64,000 bases of DNA, taken from Halocafeteria seosinensis (Eukaryota > Sar > Bigyra > Bicosoecida). Shown piece after piece: positions 1-14,573 of the stretch. How positions within the stretch are numbered: the first letter of the stretch is position 1; the number at the start of each line of letters is the position of its first letter. The DNA lies in contig LVLI01000599.1 in assembly GCA_001687465.1 (NCBI GenBank), forward strand, positions 1 to 64,000. The letters run 5' to 3'. The translations under genes and the position numbers were made by a program. The notes under the pieces are model-generated. The model was not told the DNA's origin. It saw only the letters and a list, made by a program, of their open reading frames with translations, and searched no databases.

Positions 1-265
1 GGTTCATTCTTTGACGATTAAGTCGCTCAGAAAAAGCGCACATGACATACCTACACGCCTAGCTACAAGCTATTAGATAACAAAGGGGAATCATGTTTTC
101 TAACCAAGAAAAGTTCGTATTCTGTGACTGACTTCCTGACCATGTGAAGCTGATCAGCTCGATTACTTCAACACAGTTCATGATACAACTTTGCCTTTTA
201 GCATCGCCTACATTACCCTCTGTGTTTCATTAAATTGGATGATGCTACCGTGATACAACCTCCTC

Positions 266-3200
266 TTAACCCGAAACTTCTGTAGATACAGAATTATCCG
301 GGGATCCACTAGTGGTTGAAGTGACGGGTTGATCGGTATACAAAGTCTGCGGGGAACGCGATACTTCCTCCGGCAGTGAAGTGACTGGACTGACAAAATC
401 TATGGAAACTTCCGTTTGTGAGAATGTGTGGGGCGGAGTATACTCTGCAGTGACATGCTCCTGATTTCCCGTTGCTTGGCCCTCCCGCTGGCTGTGCATC
501 TCAGCTTTGGACTTTTCAACACTTTCACGGAACTGCCTAAGCCATTTCGCATGGTCGTCAGCCGCCGCCGACCAATGCCTATATGCATGATTGTGTTGCC
601 CCCAGTAAGACTCATAAGGCCTTTGCCACATATCATCACGTTGAGGCGCTGAAGCATGTGTGAAAGGAGCAGCAAAGTCGTACGGAGCCGCCGGGGGATG
701 CGCTGAGACCATCGGAGGACCGTGAGCCCAGGGTCGGGGCAAAGCTTGACTGTTTACACCCGCAACAGTGTTCCCCTGAGAGAATAAAGGCAGCCTATTA
801 TCATGAGGCTGACTTTCTCGGGGCTTATCTGTCGTTAATCCTTCCCGCTGCTTTCGCGCCGTGTTCTTTCTTGGTTTATTACTGTCGAGATAGCCAGAAA
901 GGCTGGAGAACTCCGAACCAGACAGACGAAAAGAGAGAGTGTCCTCTGCGGTCCAGTTCCCTTTAGATGCCTGCTGATGCCGATACGCTTGCAGTACTTC
1001 CCACTGATTGGATAGACGAGAATAAGTACTGGGCCATTGCAATGGTAACCCTCGCTCCATTGACGCCTCGTATAACGACTTAATTTTCTCCGTAACTCTT
1101 GCATCGACAGAGTTGAGAGTGCTAACCAGTTCACGAATCATATTTTTGTTACAACCATTTACGGCGTTCTGCTTCGTCAGGATAAGGAATTCGTAAACTT
1201 CATAGAGTGTCTGTCTAAATTCATTGATAATTGTCCTTCCTTCCCGATACTTATGGACCTTTCGATTCAATGCATCCGCTTGTCTATCCAAGACTTTTTT
1301 TGCATCCATCAAAGCCGGTTTCTGTGACTTCTGAGATCGTTGAGGTCGGAGATACCTATACGCTGGTGTTTTCGGTGGGGACGGCGCAGCGCCCACGGAA
1401 GAAAACGTGCCAGTCGATGATGGAGAGGTGCTTGAAGACACCACACGATATGAGCGACTCCTCAATTTCAGTATTCTGCGAGCATCTGCTTTCCAAAGCT
1501 CGCGGTCTTGGATCAATTGGTGCCGTTGCTCATTCAATTTCTTCTTAAAATTGGCAAGAGAGCAATCTAGGTTTGAGAGAACGCTCTCGTCAAGTTGGTA
1601 CCGGGAAGTCCAGCCGATGAATAAAGCCTCGGCAACTGCAAAACCCATGAACTCGGAGCTGGGCTCCCTTGGAAATCTAGATCCTTCTTCAGAACTCCTT
1701 TCGGCATGTTTAGTCTCATTTGCCGCCGTCTCCCCTGCCGTATCATTTGCAGAGCCTCCCTTACCACTGCCCTCAACTATTCTCCTGTGTTCGCTGATTA
1801 AACCTTTGTACTCTTCAAGGACGCTTCGCATACCACTATCATCTACACCTGCAGTACTTGCTTTCCCAATCTGATTGCTCACTTCGTCTACTCGGTACTG
1901 AACGTGCTGGATAGAAGAGAGAACCTTCTCGCTGTTCTGTACGATGCTCCCGTTTCGAACTTCGTTACGCATCTCTTCGAGGAGTTTATATACCGCACTA
2001 TCCTGTTGCGGCATTGCTAGCATCTCCTGTTGCCGTCTGACTGAATCTTCAAGAGAAGAAGCCAACGACTCAAGACGCGAATGCCTAGAGACGCCGTCGG
2101 TTACATCGTTACTCTGATCCTTTCCGGATAATGCGGACTCTTCCAGCCTTGCCATTCTATCAGCCGTTTCCTGCAGTTGACTAGAAATTTTGTCAAATCC
2201 AGTCTGTGTGTCTTTTTCCAGAGTATTCTTGAGTCGAACTATCATATTTTCCAATTCAGAGGGAACGCTAGAGCCACCATTGCTTGTTCTCGATCCATCT
2301 TCTAAGCTCTTGCGAAGCGTCTCTTTCACAGTCGCGAAATGTTCAGATAGCTCTTGCCTCAAACAATCGCGGAGCTTTTCAATCGACGAGTTTATCTCTT
2401 TCCGAGCCTCCGTTGAGGTCGTCTGTCTCGGAGGAGACTGTTGTTGTTCATGGTACAACGAAGTTAAGGACCTTGTCTCTCGAGGACCCGCTTGCACGTG
2501 AGAGGGAAGAAACCCGGACTGAGGGCTAGAGGGTGGGCGCTGTTTCAAATCACTCTCCGAAGCCTTTAGAGCTCTGAGTTTTCGAAAGTGTTCCGCATAT
2601 GCTTCATCAAGCTCCTGCTGCAATACTTGCTTTTCCTGCTCAAGCTTGTTGCGGAACTCAGCGACTTCTTGCGACAGTGAGTCGTCCCGAAACTGCTTGT
2701 GACTGGAATCTCTTTCAGTTTGCTTTTGTTCCAAATGAGCAATATTCTCTCTAAGTTTGTTAATTTCTTTATCCTTACTTTGCAACTGGCTGCTTTGTTC
2801 CGCGATTTTGGTTCTCAGGGTCGTAGCTTCGCTGTCTCCGTCGTGATTTCCATGATGGCTCGATAGTTTTCCGATTTGATGTTCATGGGATGACCTCTCC
2901 TCTTGCAGCTGCTTCTTCAATTCCTCATTCTCCGTATTCAGCTTATTTAGTTGTTCATCTTTGCGACTTGATGAAGTTTCGAGTTCACGTAACCTTGTTT
3001 CCATTCTTTCGTTTTTCGAGGTAAGCCCTTCCAACTGTTGCTTCATATCAGATATTTGTTTTTCATAATCATCAATAAGCCTTTTCTTTTGATCAATGAA
3101 ATCCTGCTGTGCTTGTTCTTTTGCTCGAATGGCTTCTTCTTTGAGATTCTGTAACTCTCGTACCCTCGACTCTCCTTCGGTAGAATTATCTACTTTCTGT

Positions 3201-4623
3201 TCGAGGTTTTCCTTTTCCTGCTCTACACGTTTCATCTTTGCCTCCAAAGACTCTTTGCTTCGCTTTAGTGATTCTATTTCCTGGTTCATTTCATGCCGCA
3301 CCCGCTCCTCAGTTTCCTTGCTAACAGACGCTTTGGTATTTTCTTTAGCCTCGTTGATTTTCTTATCATATTTCGCTTCAATACCTCTTATCCTTTCTTC
3401 GTATTCCTCCTCCAAATTCTTCAAAGACTCTCTATTGGAGTCTCTGAGTTGCCGCAGCTCCCTGGCATTGTCCACCTCCATTTGTGAAACTTCTCGTTCA
3501 TGCTCCTTGATCAAATTCTGTTTCTGGGCCCTAAAATCAGTCTGGGTTTTCTCCAATTGCTCTTGCAGGCCTTTGTTTTCGCTAACTACTGAATTATATT
3601 CCTCTTGCAATTTTTCAAGCTTGCGTTGGAGACGAGACGCTTCTTCGCTTTGACGATTGTTTTCAGCACTACTCGACGATTCTTCGCTATCTGATCCCGT
3701 CCTGTCTTGCCTACCGGAACGACTTTGACTTCTTCGACTTGGACGAGGCGGCTTGCTCGTTGAGTTGACAGCGTCATGCACTTCAGCGCCAAAGGAAACT
3801 TCGTCTTCCCCTCCCTCTGGCTCTTTTCCACCTTGCAGCGCTGCCGTGTTTGGAGAGCTTCGCGCAATACCTGGAAGTGGCTTCCGGTCAAGCGGACTTT
3901 GCTGCAAACTCATTCAGCGGTTACGATTCTAAGAATTGTTTCACCAGACAAATTGGAACCCACGATATTCACGCTTACCTGTGGTTTGAATCCACCACGA
4001 TCCCCAGCACTTGTACTTGGAGTCGTGTTTGGTGACCTCAGATCATTGGGATTCCGCTGCATTGGGCTTGCGAGTTTCGGAGGCTGTTTCAGATCCGTCG
4101 TGGAGTGATCTGCGCGTACGGACGAAGGCTCATCACGTGTATCTGATGAAGTAGTCGTAGAGACTTTGCCTGAAGAGCTCGACTTCAAGAGCTTCTTGAC
4201 ATCGTGCTTCTCTTTGCGCTTCTTCGGGTCGTACTTGTCCTGCTGCTTGGCCAACTTTTTTGACTTGGCCTGCTCATAGAGCTTCTTATAATATTCATCG
4301 CAAGGATGGTCCCACGTTGACTCCCCTGTTTCGAAGTTAAAATAGTATATTTCCTCGGTATCCGTCGTCTTGCAGGGCTTCCACTCATTCGGCAAGGGTG
4401 CCTTCAACCCTTCTCGCGCTATGTATAAGAGGTCATCATCGCTGGGAAGGTCGAATCCGAGCCACTTAGCGTATTCAATGACCTCATCATCTGTCGGTTC
4501 ATAATTGGGGTCGATTTCTTCCTCTAAAATAATGGAATCGGGTTCTTGCTCCTGCTGCGTCTCCGTCGAGGTCTGGCTCGATTTCCCCGGCTGGTGCGCC
4601 TTTCCGGCTGCTAGAGAGGACAT
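266..4623 (-). CDS. CEP164: CEP164-like centriolar distal appendage protein
   Basis: Two exons: 4623-3979 and 3901-266, joined by a 77-bp GT-AG intron (phase 0), giving about 1426 aa, close to human CEP164 (about 1460). The first in-frame ATG is 4623. The N-terminus carries the family hallmark: an acidic lead, then EYAKWLGFDLP, IAREGLKAPLPNEWKPC and a WW domain at about residues 77-109 (YYFNFETGESTWDHPCDEYY). The rest is a long highly charged coiled coil (roughly residues 290-680) followed by Ser/Pro-rich and helical stretches. In animals CEP164 sits on distal appendages of the mother centriole, recruits TTBK2 and is needed for ciliogenesis; the N-terminal WW region binds TTBK2. Without splicing, the first reading frame stops at a TGA that overlaps an ATG of the second frame, which can mislead gene callers into two genes. 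Family assignment is strong for the N-terminus and inferred for the coiled-coil part. Confidence 0.9.
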
Positions 4624-5368
4624 CGTCGTCGGAACCCGTCGGACTAACGAAAGCACTTAGCGGACATGGTATCTTGCTCCTATGGACCCTCGAACAAGGG
4701 CGACTCACCATACTCTTCTGCTTAACGCTCGGCTGCTCCCCGGAGTCCATGTTTTCCGCACCTCCCGAGAATCAAGACAGTCCGTGTGTGGACGTTTCTC
4801 TCTTCTTGATGGAACAGCGGGGAACAGCGACAGTCGCTGCCAAACACAACTGCCACCTAAGTGTAGCGGCTCACATCCAATTGCCGGTGGGCCATCAGTC
4901 ACACCTCCGTCGTCGTCATCAGGACGTTGCGGGTTGCAAGTTGCAACTTAGGTTGCAACAAGAGACAGAAACGTCAGGACCCGATTCTGTTGAAAGAACG
5001 GAATAAATAAAAGACTGTACATTGAATTGTCAAATGCTGTATCTGTGGATGTAATGCTTAGAACAAGGTGGTCTCCATCGAGAACCCACGGCACGGCGTG
5101 CATGGAAAGCCTTCTAGTCATTGACCAAGTTGCCGTGCAACAAACACGTGTTCTACCGGGCCAGGCGAAGCAGTACAGTTAATGGTGTGCAATAGCGCTG
5201 GGTAATTTATACATTCCTGTAAAAACAAAATGCAAGGAACTACTCCAACCTATTCTCTGATATCTTAGAACCACTTGGAAGGCGCGAGTGCGTCTGTATA
5301 GTAAGACATCAGTAAAGCCTATTTAATTCCATTTGTTAAACTGGAAGCAGATCTGCGTCTGGAGATAG
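4624..5368. other. Intergenic, CEP164 5' flank and NSE2 3' flank
   Basis: About 745 bp between two minus-strand genes. It must hold the CEP164 promoter and 5' UTR and the NSE2 3' UTR. The open frames seen here (e.g. plus strand 4674-5006) match no family I know and are not joined to conserved exons, so I call no gene. Confidence 0.5.
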
Positions 5369-6714
5369 CTAGGAAGCAGCACGTCCATCATCTTGATGAT
5401 CCAAGCGCTTTCGTTTCCAGCGCTTAATTTTCTGTGCCATTTCGTGATCAACTTGGAGATCCTGTGATAACAATAGTGTTACAATCAACAAACTTTCGGA
5501 TAACATGTATGCATCGTAGCTCTAACAGACCTGCTTTTGCAAGTTTCGATTACAGCCTTGTTGCGGACACTTGCGCGTTCCGTGTGCCGAGAAGATGACG
5601 CTCACGGACTGGCGATCCATATAGTGGCCACACGGACTGAAACGCAAAAAAAAAAACAAACCAAACAAACGAACAGGTGATTTCACAAGGAAAACGAGAC
5701 ACAAAAATACCAGCAACAGCAAAACATACGTTTTCATTGGAGTCGCCATTACTCTCTGCGTGACGGGGCACTTGAACGAAGCTTCTGTTTCTTCGCCCTC
5801 TTGGACAACAATGTCTCCACCTTCTTGCTGCATGGCATGAAAAATATGACGTCCTTTAAAACGTGGAAAGACTAAAACGCCATGCATACCACTTGTTCTA
5901 TTTTCGAAGCAAGGTTGAGCGCTCTTCGCTGGTACTCAGCATCCAGTTCATCCCCAGGTATTTCTTCACGATTTTGGAACGCCGTGTTGTAGGGGTCTGA
6001 AACCAGAGGAATCTGTAAAACAAGAGGAAAAAACAGCCAAACCACGGAGGAAGGAGATGGAAGTTAATTTTTATCCAATGGTAAGTCAAAGGAATATGGA
6101 CTGAGACTTACACTGTTGGCTTGGGCCCGCTCAGCCGCAATGTGTCGTGCTGTGTCAAATTCAAAACCACATTGTTCCCGAAGTACTTGCCACTGCGTAT
6201 CCTCAAGCTTTCTGCTTGCTTCCAATAATTCATTTTGCAGCTGATCTGAACCAGGTAAGGAACCCACAAACTTGTGTAGATCGATATTTTTTAGGCCTGA
6301 TTTGTCGAGCTCCTTCAAGGCGGTATCTACCTGCTTCGTGTGCTCCTCTTGTTCACTGCGGATTTGCTCAATAACTTCTTGGTAGCGATGGCTCCGCTCA
6401 CCAAGAGCACTGTGAGAAAATTGGTTTCTGTCCATCTCGTAGTGATCTCCCAAATCCGCCATGCCTTGCTCGTCATACTTCTCCTCCTGCTGCTCCTGTC
6501 TGCTATTACGAGACGAGGCTTTCCGACTCGTCGATGGCGTATTCTGAGTCCTGGAGCTAGCTCGTCTGTTCTGAGGAGTACGCGTGGAGCTTGATGAGGA
6601 CGGCATTACTTCTTCTTCGTCGTCATCATCATCTTCTTCCCCAAAATCGTCATTCATGTCTTCATCCTCGTCGTCCTCCTCCTCATCTCGATTTCTTCGT
6701 TTTCGGGGGGGCAT
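5369..6714 (-). CDS. NSMCE2: NSE2/MMS21-like SUMO E3 ligase of the SMC5/6 complex
   Basis: Five exons: 6714-6112, 6012-5890, 5827-5730, 5636-5531, 5461-5369; about 340 aa. The C-terminus is an SP-RING: FKCPVTQRVMATPMKT joined across an intron to PCGHYMDRQSV and then RKCPQQGCNRNL, which supplies the Cys/His zinc ligands (C-x-H and C-x4-C) expected for NSE2. The last exon is a basic tail (KIKRWKRKRLD). The N-terminal 100 residues are very acidic and Ser-rich (runs of D/E and S) and are not part of the known family fold; the middle is helical, as expected for the arm that binds SMC5. The start is the ATG of MPPRKRR, since the frame upstream offers only a GTG. NSE2 sumoylates SMC5/6 and other chromatin proteins in DNA repair. 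PIAS-type ligases also have SP-RINGs, but there is no SAP or PINIT domain here. Confidence 0.85.
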
Positions 6715-7168
6715 GTTTCTTTCCTCTCCCGTTATCACGCTACCCTAAAGTGTGTGCCGGAAATTGCTTCGTCCATGTGAGTCTTTCACGTGTGCAAACA
6801 CAACTGTGGCAATCTGGGGAAGCTTGAATATTGTATTTGAAAGCCACAGGAATTGTGTTTTGAATTGAGTGAGTGACCCGGGCCGGGCCGGGCTGAGCGT
6901 CCGTGAATACCGTACTTCAACTTGGGAATTCAAATGCGTGTGAATGGAACAAAGGCCATTAGTGTACTGTCCACCCTGTAGAAACGCTGTCAATTCAGGT
7001 TGCACTGATTACTCGCTCGTGTGTACAACAACGGCGTGTCTCTTTTCTCCGAGGAACGCAAACAACCTCTGGGACTGGTGTACTACCAACCATCTGGCAA
7101 CGCCAGCTGAGTGATCGACGCCTGATTTTTAGCGTTTTTGTCCTCCCTAATCACAGCGAGCGCACACA
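6715..7168. promoter_or_regulatory. Divergent intergenic region NSE2 / CFAP298
   Basis: A 454-bp head-to-head gap that must contain both promoters. It includes a short GC-rich direct repeat, GGCCGGGCCGGGC, at about 6882-6895. No gene is visible. Confidence 0.5.
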
Positions 7169-8532
7169 ATGGTGGTCATTCATCTAAAGCGCAGTGAGAC
7201 AGATCAGTTTCTCTATGAAACATCAACCGCCACAAGCTGCGACACCCTGATCCGAGAACTGGTATGTTTGGGTTTTGAGACGGCTTCGGTTCTGATCCAA
7301 CTACTAGAGTAGATTGCGCGTATGCTGAATACTATCACAGGTAGAAGTTTGGAACCGAAGACTGAGGCTCCAGAGACTAGCCTCCGCGTGTGAAGACCTT
7401 GCTAAATATGGACCTGCGAAACCAGAGGAGCTTAGAGGCCTAGACGACGTATGATGATGTACTAAGCAATGAAAATGAATACAGCCGTACACTTTTGTCG
7501 TGTGCTTCAGGATACGCCTCTGCTGGAGGAACAAAAGAAAAAAGTAGGTGACGCTGCTGCCGCTTCCTCGTCTTCTGGAAAGAAGGCGCAGGACCCCACC
7601 GGGTTTCGAACGGGAGAAGCTCCAAGTGAACAAGCAGCTGACACTTTAAACAAGACAGCTGAGGATGCAAAAAACTATATAAGTAAAGTATGTATCTGGC
7701 GAAGAGGAGCATAGCCTTGTTGCGCACATCCGAGACTTAACGAAATTCATTCCTGCAGAAGCAAGTCGACGCTCGAATAGCCTTGACAATAGAAGGCTTA
7801 AAGGAAAAGTTTGAATACTTAACAGGCGCAATCAAAATAGGTATGGGGGAAATACGACGGCGTTTGGGTCCAGGAAAGTGAGAAGATCATCTCCGACTCT
7901 CTTTGCAGCATTTCCCATGGGATTGCCCGACTACGATCCCATCACTGCCTTGACAAAGGACGATCAAGCTGCCAAAGGTGAGATAGGTCTCTTACGTTAC
8001 TTGAACCCTGTCGATTCAATTAGTGAGATGCTCTACAGAAACAAACATGGCCGGTATGGACCAAGACTTATTGGATCCAGATACATCAACTCTATGGTGG
8101 GCCGGCAAAGAATTCCATAGGTACGAATATGTTAAGTTCATTTTGTTTTTCGGCCCGAATACCTCTAGCATTCACCATCTTGCTACAGAGATCAAACTGT
8201 CGGAGACCGAGTCGGCAAGAACGAAAAGACGAAGATTGTTGCGCGACTACAATCTAAAAATGCAGGAGCGCCCGCAAGGGAACCGGCTATTTCAGAAGAA
8301 GAGAGGAAGGCGATGATGTCTTACTGGTTTAAAAAGCAAGAAGAGGTAAGATAAAAGTGTATGAGATGTACCGTTGCTATCCATGTTCACAGCAGTTATT
8401 TTGGATGCGCAACAGGCGAAGCAATTAGCCGAAGATGATGACGACTCGTTCCTCCAACGTGAATGGGCTGATCCTAAAGGATTAAAAAAATCGCTGTTGG
8501 GAACTAACAAAGTGGACTGGAAACCAAAGTGA
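7169..8532 (+). CDS. CFAP298: CFAP298 (C21orf59/Kurly) cilia motility factor
   Basis: Eight exons: 7169-7261, 7341-7448, 7511-7687, 7759-7840, 7909-7977, 8039-8120, 8189-8345, 8416-8532; about 294 aa (human 290). All junction phases agree. Matches to the family run end to end: MVVIHLKRSETDQFLYE at the N-terminus, KQVDARIALTIEGLKEKF, FPMGLPDYDPI, LWWAGKEF, VGKNEKTKIVARLQSKNAG, APAREPAISEEERKAMM and the C-terminal WADPKGLKKSLLGTNKVDWK. In vertebrates and Chlamydomonas this cytosolic protein is needed for outer dynein arm assembly and planar polarity of motile cilia, so its presence argues for motile flagella. Introns are 61-79 bp. Confidence 0.96.
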
Positions 8533-10641
<2,109 letters not shown>

Positions 10642-11977
10642 CGTGAAACTGAAACTCGGGAGTGTCGCTCCATCTGTTCGCACAAGAAGATATTTTTTAG
10701 ATAAGGCCACTTCTCCAATGTGATTCCAAAATTCGTCTAACTCCATCAATAAACTCCGTATTCTGTTCCCGCCACTTGATAACTCGAATTCTCTTTTCAT
10801 GGCGTAACTGTTCGCGATGAAAATAACAGGGACTTTGAAGGAGACAACACCAAGTCATTAGCGAGTGTCCATTACCCTATGCGCAGGTGAGGTTGCCGGA
10901 CCGAGACAGATCTGAATACTTCCGGTAATGTTATGTCTGAAAGCAAAAACACCCTTTTCTGATCCAGAGTCAGCAATTTCGCTATGTTCACAGACGTGCT
11001 TGTATCAAACCAGAGCAGTTCGCATAAAAGCGGGAGCACGAATTCGTCAAGAAGTAAAGTGGAAGAGTGCGTTCCTTTATAGTATATGTACACCAAGTTC
11101 CCATACTGGTACATCTCAGCCAGTCCAACTTGTCATAGATCGGTTGTCGAAGGGAGGCCGTAAGTTACATTTCCACTTAGCCGAAGGCCAGAAATAATAC
11201 ACACTACTACGTTGATTATGTATCGTTGGTGGAGTACATCTTCGGGGGAAGGAATTCTGGCCGGTGGGTCACTGTCACGTGTGTATGTGTAGTTTCCTCT
11301 TCGATCTGCTTAGAAGAAGAGTATTCTCGACAGCTCAGTGAACGGAATTAGCAAATTCCGTAGCGGAACTTTATAAATTCCAAACAAAGCCGTATGAGTC
11401 TCCCCTCAAAGAGTTCCACACTTGGAATTTCTATTTCTGTTTTCGTACAGGGGAGTGTTGTGGTTGTTGCACCGATGCTATAAGGATCTTAATCGGGCGT
11501 CTTCCGGGGTCCAGGATATTGTGCAATTTCCTTGAGTGTGGAGATGTGTGCTTCAGTAGTGCGGAAACGTAGCAGGAGCAATTGCTCGAATTGGTTAAGC
11601 TCACTGGTGAACTACCACCAACTTTTGACTCAGTATTGCAATTGAATGGTATTGTTTGGTTGTTATTTCTTGTCTGTCTGGAATTTAGGGATAGCTAAGT
11701 TCGCACATTGATGAGTCCAAAAGCACTCGTACTTCTATTGGCGCTTATCTTCTTTCAGACGAACCTTCTGTAGAGTCTCGGATGACTCAGCGTTTTAGCA
11801 ATCTTTAGAAAGAGGATTGACGTAAACTTTGCAGACTACCAATAGCGTGTAAAGTTGGAAACGCGTTAGTCAACTTATTTTTTGTCGTTCTGCATTGTAG
11901 TACCACGGAGGAGACTCTGTACGTGTGCCTGTACAAGGGACAACGGTGGGACATCTATTCAAACACAACAAAGTAGT
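10642..11977. other. Long intergenic region upstream of bZIP1
   Basis: About 1.3 kb without a gene I can support. One ATG-initiated 90-codon frame (10928-11197, +) has no recognisable family, no splice partners and no conserved motif. Two copies of the bZIP/AP-1 type heptamer TGACTCA lie in the half next to bZIP1 (11626-11632 and 11783-11789). Confidence 0.5.
11626..11789. promoter_or_regulatory. Two TGACTCA motifs upstream of bZIP1
   Basis: TGACTCA occurs at 11626-11632 and again at 11783-11789, about 350 and 190 bp before the bZIP1 start codon. This is the classical AP-1/GCN4 bZIP target. Binding by this bZIP, and so autoregulation, is inference. Confidence 0.35.
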
Positions 11978-13036
11978 ATGCTCCAATCGACTAATACTCT
12001 TAAGAATAGTCCTCTGGAAACACACTACCTGACGCAACGTGCCTTAGGAAACAGTGAAAGCGGTGAAGATAAAGGAGGAGAAGACATGGAAACCATTTCC
12101 GCCGGGCGGAAAGCAAGGCGGTGCGTTTCGTACCGTACCCGATGTTGTTGGGTACAAACCGTATAAAGCATCTCTATCTTTACGTGTAGGTTGAGTATTT
12201 TTTTGAATGTTGTGAATTGTTACAGTCGTGCTATAAACCGCGAGAATGCCCGCAAGTCGAGGATGAGAAAGCGAGCATTGGAACAACACTTAGAGTTTCA
12301 GAATGAAAAACTTACGAAGGCAAACACTAGACTTCGACAATCCTTGCTGTCGCTTGTGCAATTCATGAGTAATCAGCAATTTCAAAGCGTTAGTACATCG
12401 ATGATACAAGGGGGGGTGGCAGAGTGGTTACTTGAACTGATTCGGAGTCTTAGACATGGGCGCCAACTTACTATTGATACGCACCAGCCTTTGACAAGTG
12501 GTGGTTTCCCGGTCCAGGACCGTTCGCCAGTGTGGAGAGAATTTTGTAATGATGTGACAACCGTGGATACTGCGGATTCAACTGCTAGTCCTGAGATAGG
12601 GATGAATCCTATATGGGACGGAATGGGATACAGGACTTTGCAACTCGGAGAAAGGACGGAAACTGAAGCCACGGAAAACTTGGAGTGTAATAGAACTACC
12701 AAACTGCAGAATGCAACACCATTAACAAGCGAACTCCCGTTGTTATTTGGCGATCCCGGTTTACTGGACACTGAACCTGGACAATCATTACATGATGGGA
12801 TGCGGGTACCAAACAATGCTTCTGCACCTTTTGGCGAAGATAATACATGCAATGGATATTCCTCATTGCATAATACTTCATGGGAATCTACTCCGTCCTT
12901 AAATTTACTGGGAGGGAGCCACCAATCAGGCTTAAACCAACTCGGTGCGAGAATTGGAGAAGAGCAAACTCATGATGATTGCTTATCGTTCCAATCCGTC
13001 GATACCGAAAATCAGAAAGGAGCACCGTGGTATTAA
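11978..13036 (+). CDS. bZIP transcription factor, copy 1
   Basis: Two exons: 11978-12120 and 12226-13036; about 317 aa. The splice (AAGGCG|gtgcgt ... ttacag|TCGTGC) rebuilds the basic region RRAINRENARKSRMRKR, with the N-x7-R bZIP signature (N at NREN, R at SR), followed by a short zipper (EQHLEFQNEKLTKANTRLRQ). The long C-terminus is acidic, Ser/Asn-rich and has no known domain; it probably activates transcription. The basic region is nearly identical to that of the downstream bZIP (14574-15802), and the intron falls at the same place in the basic region, so the two arose by tandem duplication; outside the bZIP they share little. The start is the first in-frame ATG; an upstream exon cannot be excluded. 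Confidence 0.8.
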
Positions 13037-14573
13037 CGGACTATTCTCAAGTTATACCCCTCTCACTGTTCCTGCTTACTCGGTTGCAATTCCTGCAACG
13101 GGGAGCAAGTGGTCGATGCAACACAAGTCGTCTGGTGACCTCCTTGACCAAGGGAACAAGTGCGTGCATGCCAATCAATGGCTACTCCATACTTATGAGA
13201 CACAAACCGAATACCTTACGCGCTGTACGCATATTACCACCACCACATCCATCACGCTCCTTCATCAGATTCTTACCATGGATGTTGCGCACGCACGGAT
13301 ATCGAATCTAAAATGCAGAAAATGGGGGATTCCTACCCCCAGCGCCACAACGTTGTAACGATGTGGGAGCGGTTCCGGGTAGCGTTTACCCCATACACGG
13401 CCTAGCGTAGCCTGTAGACTACATGTCTTCCAGTAGGAGCAATACTAATACACATCCAGCGTGGAAGGCTACAGTATACACACACGGAAGCAGTGATTAA
13501 GGAAAAAAATACATCAAATAGCACAAACTCCTATGAACCGTGTAACATGGGCCTTCTGATGAGATATACATTTTCGATGGATATCGTTTGGCTATGGTAT
13601 CTGGTACGGTTCAACTTGAAGTTGGGAGGAACCTTCTTGGTTTCGAAGAATCCAATCCAAGATCCACATCTGAACATGCGTATTCAGATGCATATACACC
13701 CATCAATTATGCCATCAGAGTAAAGGAATCAAAGTGTATTGTTTTCCATCGCCGGTATGTAGTATTGTAGACTAAGAAGAGGCGCAGCACAGCTTAGCGT
13801 ACCGTACGGGTATCTGCCTTTTGGGTTCCCACTTTCCTGTCCCGTTTAGAGATTGTTCTGCAACAGAACCTTCCTCACCTTCAAGGTTCTATGGGCGCAT
13901 GCTGCGCTGTGGATAAAACACACACACACACACACACAAAATAGAGGGTTCTTATCATGCTACATTCCGTTCATTATTCTTCATCATAGTGTGCGTGTCA
14001 CCTACGTTTGGCAATTTTCCGATGTGAGGTGTTATCGTATTCGACAATACGTGTACAAATGAATGCAACTTCAGCAAGTTTCGAAGGGGGTTCGCAGGGG
14101 AGAAAAAACGGTGGAGGCTGCTGAAGCTGCGGGATATCGGTTCCGGGGCAAGCACTTGCGGCTGCTTGGATAGTGATAGAACTTATGAATTTACTGGTAT
14201 TGACAAGCACATTTGTCTTCGTGTTGTACTAGGTTACATCTAAAGGATTAAAGTCTCATTTTTGTGTTTCTCTGCTTGACTCGCGTTCCGTCTGTATAAG
14301 CCTGTTCTCAATCATCGCGTGCGTGGTGGTTTGGTGCTTTGCGTGGCAAATTCTTAACAGTCCTCTGGTAGTTAAAGACAAAGAAAGGACTGATCTTCCC
14401 TTGGGGAAAGTCTATAGAATCACCACGGAAGAGGAGGGCTTCTGTAATAACCCGTCTGTGTCTTCTCTCTTCTGCCAGGCAGCTAGGTTTCTCAGTGAGC
14501 AATTCTCACGTTCTCACCTGAGGATTCGCTTCAGTCTTCTCATTTCGGAGAGAGCATATAGATACTCTGAAAA
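13037..14573. other. Long intergenic region between the two bZIP genes
   Basis: About 1.5 kb with no gene I can support. It contains an (AC)n microsatellite of about 10 units at 13918-13938. Open frames here are short, unspliced and match nothing known. Confidence 0.5.
13918..13938. repeat. (AC)n microsatellite
   Basis: An uninterrupted AC dinucleotide run of about 10 units in the bZIP1-bZIP2 spacer; likely length-polymorphic. Confidence 0.9.

Noticed and set aside
3096-3653. 185-codon plus-strand ORF rich in Ser and Cys inside the CEP164 region
   Set aside because: It is the antisense shadow of the Lys/Glu-rich CEP164 coiled coil; no start context, introns or family.
3910-3913. ATGA overlap suggesting two separate minus-strand genes
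   Set aside because: A 77-bp phase-0 intron joins the two frames, and the combined protein has the CEP164 size and N-terminus.
10928-11197. 90-codon plus-strand ORF upstream of bZIP1
   Set aside because: No family, no splice partners; a chance frame of this length is expected in 1.3 kb.
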